From positions 422,865 through 486,864 of the forward strand of contig CAVVQM010000012.1 in assembly GCA_963750395.1 (NCBI GenBank): 64,000 nucleotides of DNA, in the 5' to 3' direction. A model generated the notes under the pieces. That model did no database searches. It had not been told where the DNA came from and was given only the letters and a program-made list of their open reading frames with translations. This stretch comes from JADJPO01 sp963750395 (GTDB lineage: Bacteria; Actinomycetota; Actinomycetes; Actinomycetales; Kineosporiaceae). The position numbers and the translations under genes are program-made. Positions 41,720 to 50,861 of the stretch are shown here, piece after piece. Numbering within the stretch: position 1 is the stretch's first letter; each line of letters opens with the position of its first letter.

Positions 41720-43257
41720 CGCGTACCTCCTGTCACGCGCAGGGGAAGCACGACCTGCCGGTCGCGCTCGTCGCCGTTCAGGCGCCCGGTGCTGCGATCG
41801 GCCCGGTCGGGGTCGGCGACGAACACGCCGTCGACGCGACGGCCGGCGTCGTGCAGGGCGATGGTCAATCGAGCCAGGTCGTCCTGCGACACCCGCGCCG
41901 CCCCGACGGCCAGCACCGTGACCGCGGACCGGGGCAGTGCGCCCACCTCGGGATCGCCCCGGTCCACCTGGGCCAGGTGCACCGTGAGGTCCACCCGGTC
42001 CCGGGGTTGGGAGTTGCCCAGGCTCAGGTTCGGCCGCACCTCGTCGGAGACGATCGAGCAGGCGTTCCAGAGGGCGGCTCCGCTGGGATGACCGGGACCG
42101 GTGACGATCCGGGTGGTCAGGCCCGCGCTCGCGGCGCTCGCGGCGAGCTGTGGGCCGATGGCCAGACCCTTGGCGTCGCCGGACAGGCTGATCACGGTGA
42201 TCGAGGCGGGATGCTCCCGGACCGCCGGACGGCGCGTGCCGCGCCCGTTCGCCGAACCGGTCCGGGTCTGCCCGGCCAGGGTGCGCAGGGCCCGGCGGAT
42301 CGCCCACGCCTCCGCGGGAGGCGCCTGGTAGCCGTCGAGCAACCGCGACCACCCCGCCACGGTGCGATGCGGATGGGCCTGAAGGGAGGCCAGGACCCGA
42401 CTTCCGGCGGCGTCGGCGATCTCGTCGCGAAGTCGCAGGACACGGTCGCCGCGCGACCGAGCGAGCACCATGGCCGTGGCGAGCAGGGTGAACAGCAGGG
42501 CGCCGGTCACCGGCCACAGCAGCACCTGCCAGATCAGCGGGCGGCCGGTGGCCTGGGCCGCGGGCTGCACGACCGAGGTCCCGGTCGCCGGATCGGTTCC
42601 CGGCGGCGCGAGGGTGGAGATGGTCTCGGACAGCTGGTCCAGGCGCAGCGCGACCTCGGCCTGCGAGGTGCGCAGTTGGGCGAGCAGCCGGGCATCACTC
42701 ACCGCACCCGCCGAGGCAACCGGTTGGCCGGCCAGCCGCTGCTCGGTGGTCGCGATCTGTGCGTCGAGCGCATCGACCTGGGCGCTCAGGGCCTCCTGGC
42801 GGGCGGTCAGGGCGGACAGGGTGGCCGAGACGAGTACCGCGGCGGAGTCCTTCACGTAGCGGACGTAGCTCTCGGCCACCGACTGGGCCAGGGCCTGGGC
42901 CCGGGCGCCGTCGGCGTCATAGGCACGGATCTCGAGCAGCTGGTTCGTGGGGGCGCTCACGTCGACCCGCTTCTCGAGGTCACGGGCCGGGACGGACGGG
43001 CTGACGGCGGCACCGGCCGGACCGAGAACCGTTGCACTCAGGACGATCTCGGCCTGGGTCTCGACGGATCCCATGGCTCCGCGCGCCTCGCCCTCGGGCG
43101 GCAGGAGGACCAGGGCGGCGCTGGCCATGCGCGGCGGGACCTGTGTGAGGTAGGCCCCGCCCGAGGCCAGCCCCACGACGGCAGCGGCGGCCAGCAGCCG
43201 CCGGCGCCGGCGCAGGGCCTGCCCGGGTGTGCGCTCGTCGTCCGTCGTCTCGTTCAT
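41716..43257 (-). CDS. Wzz-like chain-length protein with degenerate kinase domain (second)
   Basis: A 513-residue paralogue of the previous protein. Membrane helices are LLAAAAVVGLASGGAYLTQ and VLLWPVTGALLFTLLATAMV, with a helical outer domain containing ALTARQEALSAQVDALDAQ between them. The C-terminal domain has ITVISLSGDAKGLAIGPQLA, where GDAKGL sits where GEGKST is expected; the lysine is kept but the serine/threonine is lost. No C-terminal tyrosine cluster is visible. ATG 43257 overlaps the heparinase-like gene. Two such proteins side by side suggest a mixed complex. Confidence 0.85.
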   Translation of the reverse strand: MNETTDDERTPGQALRRRRRLLAAAAVVGLASGGAYLTQVPPRMASAALVLLPPEGEARGAMGSVETQAEIVLSATVLGPAGAAVSPSVPARDLEKRVDVSAPTNQLLEIRAYDADGARAQALAQSVAESYVRYVKDSAAVLVSATLSALTARQEALSAQVDALDAQIATTEQRLAGQPVASAGAVSDARLLAQLRTSQAEVALRLDQLSETISTLAPPGTDPATGTSVVQPAAQATGRPLIWQVLLWPVTGALLFTLLATAMVLARSRGDRVLRLRDEIADAAGSRVLASLQAHPHRTVAGWSRLLDGYQAPPAEAWAIRRALRTLAGQTRTGSANGRGTRRPAVREHPASITVISLSGDAKGLAIGPQLAASAASAGLTTRIVTGPGHPSGAALWNACSIVSDEVRPNLSLGNSQPRDRVDLTVHLAQVDRGDPEVGALPRSAVTVLAVGAARVSQDDLARLTIALHDAGRRVDGVFVADPDRADRSTGRLNGDERDRQVVLPLRVTGGTR

Positions 43258-45326
43258 CGGTCCTCCCCGTGGTGCTGCTCGGCGGCGTCCTCGACGACGA
43301 GTGCCGTGATCAGTGGCATCGAACCGCCGCCGGAATCGCCGATCCGACCGCGGCCGATCAGAGCGGTGGCGGGCTCGCGCGTTCCGAAACCCGGCGAGAA
43401 CCATCCCTCGATGGGATCGGTCTCGCCGCGGTGGACGCTCCAGGCCAGACCGCCGGGCAGGTGCAGCCGGGCCGTCCGATCGGCGTCCCCGGCGGCTCGG
43501 GACGACCACCTCAACTCGGCCACAGGCCCGTCGGATCCGTCGTGCAGCCGCGCGTCGATCCGCGGGCCGAGCTGCCAGGTGAGCCGGGCGTCCACGGGTG
43601 CGGTGGCGACGACGATGTCGCGCACGGTCAGGGTGCGCCGCGGCGAGTCGAGCTCGACGTGCCGGCGATGCGTCGGGGCTCCGGCCAGGTGCCGGTAGCC
43701 GTCGTGCTCGCCGGTCCAGGTCTGGACGGGCGAGCCGGACGCCTCGCAGGCCACCGTCCGGCTGGTGGCGTGCCGGGTCCACAGGAACGGGCCGCCGCTG
43801 GTCGAGGAGTCCTGACCGGCCAGCTCCAGGGTGTTGTGCGCCGCGGTGGAGCGGAAGTGCTGCCGCCACAGGGGTTCGCCGTGGTAACAGTAGGTTCCGG
43901 GATCGGCCAGGATGTCGACGCCGTCGTGACGGACCTCGATCGCCAGTGCGTCGGCGTGCGCGTGGCCGGCGATGGTGCCGAAACCGTGCGGTCCGGCGTC
44001 GGTGCGGCACCACAGCTGGGGGCCGTCCTGCTCGCGCGAGGTGAGCAGGACCATTCCCGCGTCGGCGAAGCGATTCCTCGGCCGGTCCAGCCTCCGCAGG
44101 TTGCGGCGCGGCCGGACCGACGCCTCGGCGGCCAGCGAGCCCAGCAGGACCCCTCGAACGCTGGGTCGTGTCGCGGGCCACCAGTCGTCCGCGCCGAGCA
44201 CCGCGCGACCGGCGTCCAGGGTCAACGTCCAGGCGTCCGCGTGCGGATCGTCGACGACCAGGGTGCGGCCCTCGTCACCGTCGCCCTGCCGGGGCGGGCG
44301 GCCGGCCACGTCCACGACGGAGGCCGCCGTGTCCAGCATCGCCGCCAGACGCTGCCACGTGCCCTCCGCCAGCGGGTGCCCGGCGGCATCGGCCTCGAGG
44401 GCACCGAGCAGCGTGAGATCGGCGACGAAACCGTGATATTCACTGGCCAGTTCGCGGTTCAGGCCGCTGGTGAAGGTGTTCTCGGCGACGGCACGCTCGA
44501 GCCTGTCGGCGGCCTCGCGGCGCCAGTCGGCGCTTCGGCGGTACCACGCGAACGCACTGGAGGCGGCAAGCTGGCCGGCCGCCTCGGCGATCAGGTGGTT
44601 GTTCGCCGAGGAACCACGACTCGGGAAGGCGGACAGGAACTCGCAGTGCCAGGCGATCTGGCGCAGCGCGTCGTCGCCGCCCTCGAACAGGTCCCCGACC
44701 TTGGGCCAGTCGGCCAGCAGGCGGCGGACCCAGACCCACGAGAGCAGCCGGATGCCGACCTCTATCCCGCTGGTCCAGTGCACGCCCGACAGGTTGGGAT
44801 TGGCCCGCCACCAGGACCGCAGTTGGTCGGCGCAGTTCTGCGCGTACTTCTCCTCGCCGCTGAGCCAATAGGCGGCGGCCAGCACCGTCAGGTGGTGATG
44901 GCGCGAGAGCTCCCAGATCTGCTTGACGTTGCCGATGCTCGCCTCGTCGCGGTGCTGCACCCTGAAGCACAGGGTGTGCTGAGGGGCACGCCGAGACGTG
45001 ACCGGGTCGGCGAACCAGTCCGGGTCGGCGCTGTCGGTCCGGGCGACGCCGAACACCGACCACGTGCCGGCCAGGACCGACTCGGCGGCGGCGATCAGAG
45101 CGGCGGCCGCGGCCGGGTCGACCAGGTCTGTGGCCCCGGGGGGAAGTGCCTGCGGCCCGGTGCGTTCGGGCACCAGGTCCGCGGGCAGGACGGCGGCGGC
45201 GCCGGGTAGCACCTGACGCCGGGACCAGGCCAGGTGCCGCAGGGTGTCCACGCCGCGGCCGGCGATCTCGGCCGGACCCATGCTGCGCAGCCTGCGCAGG
45301 TACCAGCCGGGGCTCGGTGCACTCAC
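43254..45326 (-). CDS. Heparinase II/III-like polysaccharide lyase
   Basis: A 690-residue protein. The N-terminal alpha-toroid domain has SRHHHLTVLAAAYWLSG, WWRANPNLSGVHWTSGIE and SSANNHLIAEAAGQLA, the N-x-H segment typical of the active site, then ASEYHGFVADLTLLG with the tyrosine. The C-terminal beta domain has GFGTIAGHAHADALAIEVRH and LADPGTYCYHGEPLWRQHFR. The family cleaves uronic acid-containing polysaccharides. Within a biosynthetic operon it may trim or recycle the polymer. It starts at GTG 45326, overlapping the oxidoreductase stop. No signal peptide is obvious, so where it acts is unclear. Confidence 0.9.
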   Translation of the reverse strand: MSAPSPGWYLRRLRSMGPAEIAGRGVDTLRHLAWSRRQVLPGAAAVLPADLVPERTGPQALPPGATDLVDPAAAAALIAAAESVLAGTWSVFGVARTDSADPDWFADPVTSRRAPQHTLCFRVQHRDEASIGNVKQIWELSRHHHLTVLAAAYWLSGEEKYAQNCADQLRSWWRANPNLSGVHWTSGIEVGIRLLSWVWVRRLLADWPKVGDLFEGGDDALRQIAWHCEFLSAFPSRGSSANNHLIAEAAGQLAASSAFAWYRRSADWRREAADRLERAVAENTFTSGLNRELASEYHGFVADLTLLGALEADAAGHPLAEGTWQRLAAMLDTAASVVDVAGRPPRQGDGDEGRTLVVDDPHADAWTLTLDAGRAVLGADDWWPATRPSVRGVLLGSLAAEASVRPRRNLRRLDRPRNRFADAGMVLLTSREQDGPQLWCRTDAGPHGFGTIAGHAHADALAIEVRHDGVDILADPGTYCYHGEPLWRQHFRSTAAHNTLELAGQDSSTSGGPFLWTRHATSRTVACEASGSPVQTWTGEHDGYRHLAGAPTHRRHVELDSPRRTLTVRDIVVATAPVDARLTWQLGPRIDARLHDGSDGPVAELRWSSRAAGDADRTARLHLPGGLAWSVHRGETDPIEGWFSPGFGTREPATALIGRGRIGDSGGGSMPLITALVVEDAAEQHHGEDR

Positions 45327-47524
45327 CAGGTCACCGGCCGGCGTTCGGCGAGCGAGGTGCCGACGGCAAGGGTGGCCCGCGTGGTCGCCACCAGCGAGTC
45401 CAGGCCGATCGGCATCGACGACCCGCCACGAACGGCACGGACGAACGCCGCCAGCTGCGCCTTCTGCCCCTTGTCCACCCCGGTCAGGGAACGCTTGGTG
45501 TGCTTGCCGTTCGGGGTCCAGACCGTGGTCCGGCCGAAGTTGTCCAGCCGCGCGGATCGGCCGCCGCCGGTCAGGTCGATCGTCTCCTTGCCGAACCGCG
45601 GGCTGCCGCCGGTCAGGTAGGCGATGGTGGCGGTCGAGCCGTCGGGGTAGCCCAGCACGGCCTGAACGTCGTCGCCGCCACCGGACGCGTACGCCTCGTT
45701 CGGGTTCTGCCCGATCAGCGCCGAGACGGTGTCGATGAAGTGGCCGCCCTCACCGGCGAAACGGCTGCCCTGGCGGTCGGCGTCCAGGTACCAGCTGGTC
45801 GCCTCGAGGTGCCCGGCGTTGATCAGGTAGCGGGCGGCCAGCGGCCCCTCCACCCCCGATCCGGTCAGCCCGAAGTGCTCGCGCAGCTCGGCCACCAACG
45901 GGGCGAAGCGGCGGTTGAACCCGACCATGATCCGGTCGTTCCCGGTGCGTTCGACGGTCGCCAGGATGTCCCGGATCTGGTTCTCGTCCAGGGCCAGCGG
46001 CTTCTCGACGAAGACCGCGCGGCGCCCGCCCCCGCGCTCGAGTGCAGCGGTGACGAAGGCGGCGTGCGAGTGGTGTCTGGTCACCACGAAGACCGCGTCC
46101 AGGGAGTCGTCGTCCAGAACCTCGTCGGCGTCGGTGGTGACCGTCGAGAAGCCGAACTTGCGCTGGGCGTTCATCGCCGACAGCGACCGGGTGGTCGCCA
46201 CGCTGACCAGATCCACCCCGGTCGCCTCGTGCAGGTGCGGCAGCAGCATCGACGTCGCGTAGTTCCCGGCGCCGATGAAGCCGATCCGCAGGGCACCGGT
46301 GCCCCGGCGCGGCGCGGGCACCGCGGTGACGGCGGGAACGGTGGTGGCGCGCAGGGTCCGGCCCGGGGCCGGTTCGTCGTCCGCCTCGGGGTAGGACAGC
46401 AGGAAGCCGACACCGGTCAACTCGCCGGAACCGATCCGCTCGTAGACGCCGCTCGCCTCGGCGATCGGATGCACGCCGGAGACCAGGTCGGTGACGTCGA
46501 TCGATCCGGCCGCCAGCAGATCGAGGAAGCAGCCCAGGTTGCGCCGCTCGGTCCAGCGCACGTAGCCGGAGGGGTAGTCGATGCCGTCCAGTTCGTAGCG
46601 GTCGTCGTAGCGGCCCGGACCGTAGGAGCGAGAGAACCGGACGTCGAGTTCCTTGTCGTAGTAGGCGTTCCACGGCAGATCGAGCCTGGTCTTGCCGATG
46701 TCGACGACCCGGCCCCGGTCGCGCGCCAACCGGGCCGCCGCCTCCACCGGGCCGTTGGAATCGCCGCCGGCCGCGAGCAGGATGTGGTCGGCGCCGCCGT
46801 CGCCGAGACGACCGGTGCGCTCCACCAGCACCTGCTCGATCCGGGCCATGCCCTCCTCGTCGGGCGCGGCACAGGCCAGGGCCCCGGCCTTCTCCGCGGT
46901 CCGGCAGCGCTCGGCCACGGTGTCCAGCCCCACCACCTGGACGCCCGCGGCGACCAGCAGCCGGACGACGAGCTGGCCGATCAGCCCGAGGCCGATCACG
47001 CAGGCCGTCTCCCCCAGCGCCGGCTCGGCGCGGCGCACCCCCTGCATGGCGATCGCGCCGACGGTGGCGAAGGCGGCGTGCTCGGCGGCGACGCCGTCCG
47101 GGACCGGCACGCAGAGGTTGACCGGCACCCAGTTCACCTCGGCATGCAGGGCGAACTCGTTACCCGCCGCGGCGACCAGCTGACCGACCTGGAACTCCTC
47201 GGCGCCGACGCCGACCTCGACGACGACGCCGCACAGCGAGTACCCCAGCGGGGTGTAGGAGTCGAGCTTGTTCATCGCCTTCTGGTACGTGGCCACCGCG
47301 CCCTGGCTGGCGACGGAGTCCATCAGCTTGCGGACCTGGTCCGGGCGGGCTTTGGCCTTGCCGAGCAGGGACAGCCGGGCCTCGCTGACCTTCATCATCT
47401 CGGTGCCGGTGGAGATCAACGAGAACAGCGACCGGACCAGCACCCCACCGGGCTTGCAGGCCGGGGCGGGCACGTCGAGCACGGTCAGCTCGCCCGACCT
47501 GTAGTTCTGCGCAACCTGTTTCAT
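45323..47524 (-). CDS. Two-domain oxidoreductase: zinc-type alcohol dehydrogenase fused to Gfo/Idh/MocA
   Basis: About 733 residues. The N-terminal half is a medium-chain dehydrogenase: VLVRSLFSLISTGTEMMKV, GYSLCGVVVEVGVGAEEFQV, ACVIGLGLIGQLVVRLLVA and HILLAAGGD. The C-terminal half is a Gfo/Idh/MocA unit: IGFIGAGNYATSMLLPHLHE, VFVVTRHHSHAAFVTAALE, VFVEKPLALDENQI and IMVGFNRRFAPLVAELRE. ATG 47524 gives the family-typical start MKQVAQNYRSGEL; the frame is open upstream to ATG 47602 through a 15-bp repeat. It commonly sits beside heparinase-like genes in bacterial polysaccharide loci and probably modifies a sugar nucleotide. Confidence 0.9.
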   Translation of the reverse strand: MKQVAQNYRSGELTVLDVPAPACKPGGVLVRSLFSLISTGTEMMKVSEARLSLLGKAKARPDQVRKLMDSVASQGAVATYQKAMNKLDSYTPLGYSLCGVVVEVGVGAEEFQVGQLVAAAGNEFALHAEVNWVPVNLCVPVPDGVAAEHAAFATVGAIAMQGVRRAEPALGETACVIGLGLIGQLVVRLLVAAGVQVVGLDTVAERCRTAEKAGALACAAPDEEGMARIEQVLVERTGRLGDGGADHILLAAGGDSNGPVEAAARLARDRGRVVDIGKTRLDLPWNAYYDKELDVRFSRSYGPGRYDDRYELDGIDYPSGYVRWTERRNLGCFLDLLAAGSIDVTDLVSGVHPIAEASGVYERIGSGELTGVGFLLSYPEADDEPAPGRTLRATTVPAVTAVPAPRRGTGALRIGFIGAGNYATSMLLPHLHEATGVDLVSVATTRSLSAMNAQRKFGFSTVTTDADEVLDDDSLDAVFVVTRHHSHAAFVTAALERGGGRRAVFVEKPLALDENQIRDILATVERTGNDRIMVGFNRRFAPLVAELREHFGLTGSGVEGPLAARYLINAGHLEATSWYLDADRQGSRFAGEGGHFIDTVSALIGQNPNEAYASGGGDDVQAVLGYPDGSTATIAYLTGGSPRFGKETIDLTGGGRSARLDNFGRTTVWTPNGKHTKRSLTGVDKGQKAQLAAFVRAVRGGSSMPIGLDSLVATTRATLAVGTSLAERRPVTW

Positions 47525-47542
47525 CGTCCGTCCTGTCCTTGT

Positions 47543-47587
47543 CGCCTGGGTTTCGGTCGCTTGGGTTTCGGCCGCTTGGGTTTCGGT
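47543..47587 (-). repeat. 15-bp tandem repeat upstream of the two-domain oxidoreductase
   Basis: Three copies of gcttgggtttcggtc with one or two changes. On the minus strand they encode TETQA-AETQA-TETQA in the same open frame as the oxidoreductase. If the start is ATG 47602 they are coding; if ATG 47524 they are leader sequence. Confidence 0.9.
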
Positions 47588-47629
47588 CGCGTGGTCAGTC
47601 ATCGGTGTCACCGGCGGTGGTACGCCGAC

Positions 47630-49591
47630 TCAGGGTCCGGACACCCCGGCCGAGCGGACCCCACGCAGCCACAGCTCCATCGACAACAGCTGCCACAGTT
47701 GTTTCGAGACGTCCTGGCGGCCGGTGCGCTGGTCGGCGACCATGGCGCGCACGGCGTCGCCGCGTAGCAGTCCGTCGGCCACGAGCTCCCCGCCGATCAG
47801 GACGTCGTCGATCAGGTCGCCGAGGTCGTTGGTGACCCACGCCCGCAGCGGCGCCCCGAACGAGGCCTTGGGACGGTCGACGACCTCGTCGGGCAGCCAG
47901 GCCCGGGCGGCCTCGCGCAGGGGCACCTTCTGCGTCCGGCCCCGGATCTTCTCCGCGCCGGTGAAGGAGAACGCCGCGTCGAAGACGTCGATGTCGACCA
48001 ACGGAGTGCGCACCTCCGTCGAGGCCGCCATGCTCGACCGGTCGGTGTACGTGAGGTTGAGCGCCGGCAGGAAGAGCCGGGCGTCGGTCAGGCACATCCG
48101 GTTCACGTGATCCAGCAGCCCCCTCGGATCCTCCGCCGAGTAGAGACCGGCATGCAGGTCCAGGACGGCCGCGACGTCGTCGCCTGGGTCGGTCAGCAGC
48201 GCGCCGAGCTCGTCGGGGTCGTAGAGCGTGTAGCTGCGCCGGAACGCCGCCTGCTCGGTCAGCTCGGCGAAGCTGAGGAACCTCTTGGCCCAGCGCGCGT
48301 ACCGCAGCCCGCGCCCGGCCGCGGCAACCGGCAGACGGTTGACCCCGGGGGCGATCACCTTGCTCCGCAGAGCCTGCGGCATCCGCTGGTAGCGGGCGCC
48401 GAGCAGGCAGGCGAGGTGCTTGCGGTACCCGCCGAACAACTCGTCGGCGCCCATGCCGGACAGCAGCACCTTGACACCGGCGGACCGGGCGGCCTCGCAC
48501 ATCAGCACGGTGTTGATGGCTCCGGCGTCGCCGATCGGCTCGTCCAGGGTGTCCACGATGCGCGGCAGCATGTCCACGACGTCCGGACTGATCTCGATCT
48601 CGTGCAGCCGGATCCCGAGGTGCGCGGCCATCTTGCGGGCGTACGTGGCGTCGTCCGGCATCGCCTCCAGCCGCTGGTCCTGCGCCCGGAAGGTGATGGT
48701 GTAGCTCTCGATGTCCGGTTGGTGATGGGCCGCGATCGCCGTGACCAAGCTGGAGTCGAGTCCTCCGGACAGGAACGAGGCGACCGGCACGTCGGCGATC
48801 AGATGCGCCGCCACCGAGTCCTCGACCGTGCTGGTCAGGGCCCTCTGCCTGGCCTGCTCCGGGGCCCCCTGCGCGGTCTGCAACGCCGCCAACGCGCGCT
48901 CCACCGGGTCCCAGAAGAGACCGGTGGCCGACGTGCCGTCCGGTCGGTACTCGACCCACGTGCCGCCGGGGAGCTTGCGCACCTCGTTCAACACACCGAT
49001 CTGCTCGGGCACGAAGTAGAACAGGGTCGAGGCGGTGAGCGCCCGACGGTTCACCGACAGTTCGTCGCCGACCGCGGCCACGATCGACTTGAGCTCGGAG
49101 GCGAAGACCACCCCGTCACCGCGCGGCATCACGTACAACGGCTTGATGCCCAGCGGGTCACGGGCCAGCAGCAGGGTTCCCCGCCGGGAGTCGAACAGCG
49201 CGATCGCGAACATCCCCCGCAGCCGGGCCAGGGCATCGGTCCCCCAGCGGCGCAGGGCCTCCAGGACCACCTCGGTGTCGGAACGGGTCACGAAGCTCAC
49301 GCCGGCGCGCTCGAGTTCGGACCGCAGCTCGACGAAGTTGTAGAGCTCGCCGTTGTAGCTCAGGTGCAGACCGTCCTTGACCAACGGCTGGTCCGCCGAG
49401 GTGGACAGGTCGATGATCGACAGCCGGCGGTGCGCCAGGTGCGCCACGGCCTCGTCGGGGCCGTCGCCGGTCCCGCCGTGGATCTCCCGCAGGCCGGCCG
49501 CGTCCGGGCCGCGATGCGCCATCCGCAGCGACATCGCGCGGGCCAGCCGCTCGCCGTCCGCCTGCAGGTAGGCCCCTGCCACACCGCACAC
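47630..49591 (-). CDS. Asparagine synthase-like glutamine amidotransferase
   Basis: A 653-residue class II amidotransferase. After the GTG at 49591 the next codon is Cys, giving the N-terminal nucleophile CGVAGAYL. Other GATase signatures are MAHRGPDAAG, RLSIIDLS and LSYNGELYNFVELR. The synthetase domain has the pyrophosphate loop FLSGGLDSSLVTAIAAHH, then LLSGMGADELFGGYRKH. The family includes asparagine synthetase and enzymes that amidate sugars or polymers. In an exopolysaccharide locus the second use is likely, for example amidation of a uronic acid, but this is inference. The gene is complete. Confidence 0.9.
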   Translation of the reverse strand: MCGVAGAYLQADGERLARAMSLRMAHRGPDAAGLREIHGGTGDGPDEAVAHLAHRRLSIIDLSTSADQPLVKDGLHLSYNGELYNFVELRSELERAGVSFVTRSDTEVVLEALRRWGTDALARLRGMFAIALFDSRRGTLLLARDPLGIKPLYVMPRGDGVVFASELKSIVAAVGDELSVNRRALTASTLFYFVPEQIGVLNEVRKLPGGTWVEYRPDGTSATGLFWDPVERALAALQTAQGAPEQARQRALTSTVEDSVAAHLIADVPVASFLSGGLDSSLVTAIAAHHQPDIESYTITFRAQDQRLEAMPDDATYARKMAAHLGIRLHEIEISPDVVDMLPRIVDTLDEPIGDAGAINTVLMCEAARSAGVKVLLSGMGADELFGGYRKHLACLLGARYQRMPQALRSKVIAPGVNRLPVAAAGRGLRYARWAKRFLSFAELTEQAAFRRSYTLYDPDELGALLTDPGDDVAAVLDLHAGLYSAEDPRGLLDHVNRMCLTDARLFLPALNLTYTDRSSMAASTEVRTPLVDIDVFDAAFSFTGAEKIRGRTQKVPLREAARAWLPDEVVDRPKASFGAPLRAWVTNDLGDLIDDVLIGGELVADGLLRGDAVRAMVADQRTGRQDVSKQLWQLLSMELWLRGVRSAGVSGP

Positions 49592-49592
49592 G

Positions 49593-50861
49593 TCAGGTCC
49601 CCACTCTCTGTCGTCGAAGCCGCCGCACGCGCCGCTCGAGGCCCGCGTAGACGCCCAGGTAGGCGGCCCGCTGGTGCGGCCAGCCGAGCTCGGTCTGGAT
49701 CCGGTGCCGGGCGAAACGGCCCATCCGGGAACGTCGTTGCGGATCATCGATGAGGTCGACGACCGCGCGGGCGTAGGCGGCGATGTCGCCGTCCGGCACG
49801 TAGACGGCCGCCTCACCGGCGGACACCCGCGTCTCGACCAGGTCGAAGGCCACGACCGGCAGGGCGAAGGCCATGTACTCCATGGTCTTGTTCATGGTGG
49901 AGACGTCGTTGAGGGCGTTCTTCGGGTCGGGGGACAACCCGAGGGCCGAGGTGGAGAGCACGTCGGCCACCGTCTGGTCCGGCACTCGGCCGGGAAGCTC
50001 GACGTGGTCGGCCAGGCCGAGTTCGTCGCGCAGCGCGACCAGGTCCTGATAGCTGTCGCCCGAGCCCATGAAGGTGAAGGCGATGTCGTCACGGCCGAGC
50101 TCGTGCACGATGTGCGCCGCCGCTCGCACGGCGAGATCGACGCCGTCCTGCGGGCCCATCACGCCGAGGTAGGCGACCAGGTGACGCCGACCGCGCCGCA
50201 GCTGAGGCCGCGGGGTGCTCGGGCGCAGCCGCTGCGGGTCGGGACCGGTTCGCACGACGGTCACCTCATGCTCCTCACGACCTCCTCGTCGGCGGGCCAC
50301 GCCGGCATAGGAGGCGTTCGTCGAGATGATGTGGTCGGCGGTGCGGAAGGTGGCCCGTTCGAGTGCCAGCAGGCCCCGCCGTGCCACCGCGGAGCCGTCC
50401 GGAAAGCGCGAGTCGTACAGTTCCGGGCACAGGTCGTGGTGGTCGAAGACGAAACGGGTGCCGTCCCGCAGCCGCAGCCACCGGGCGATGGGCCAGAAGA
50501 TGTCCGGCGGGTTGCACGCCTGCATGACGTCGAAGGGGCCGTCCCTGAGCGCCGACTGGACCAGCCGGGCGGTGGCCAGGAAGGAGTAGGCGTACTCGGT
50601 GATGAAGGACGCCGCGCTGCCCCCGGGCGCGTAGGGACGGTACTTGAGCAGTTCGACGCCCTCGACCACCGCGCGATCGGGATCGTCCGGACCCTTGGGA
50701 CAGATCACCGTCACGCGGTGACCCGCCTCGGTCAGCGCCTGGCACTCCAGCCAGACCCTGCGGTCGAACGGGACCGGGAGGTTCTGCACGATGATGAGCA
50801 CCCGTCGCGAGCCACTCGTGGTCAGCCGGCCGTCGTGGCGCACGACGTTCGGCGAGCTCAC
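49593..50861 (-). CDS. Glycosyltransferase of GT-B fold
   Basis: A 422-residue GT4-like glycosyltransferase. VLIIVQNLPVPFDRRVWLEC starts the acceptor domain, and FVFDHHDLCPELYDS and IISTNASYAGVARRRGG follow. The donor domain has LVAYLGVMGPQDGVDLAVRA, FTFMGSGDSYQDLVALR and MEYMAFALPVVAFDLVETRV. GTG 50861 overlaps the dehydrogenase stop as GTGA. It stands between the UDP-sugar dehydrogenase and the asparagine synthase-like gene, so a uronic acid is a plausible donor, though this is only a guess. Confidence 0.9.
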   Translation of the reverse strand: MSSPNVVRHDGRLTTSGSRRVLIIVQNLPVPFDRRVWLECQALTEAGHRVTVICPKGPDDPDRAVVEGVELLKYRPYAPGGSAASFITEYAYSFLATARLVQSALRDGPFDVMQACNPPDIFWPIARWLRLRDGTRFVFDHHDLCPELYDSRFPDGSAVARRGLLALERATFRTADHIISTNASYAGVARRRGGREEHEVTVVRTGPDPQRLRPSTPRPQLRRGRRHLVAYLGVMGPQDGVDLAVRAAAHIVHELGRDDIAFTFMGSGDSYQDLVALRDELGLADHVELPGRVPDQTVADVLSTSALGLSPDPKNALNDVSTMNKTMEYMAFALPVVAFDLVETRVSAGEAAVYVPDGDIAAYARAVVDLIDDPQRRSRMGRFARHRIQTELGWPHQRAAYLGVYAGLERRVRRLRRQRVGT

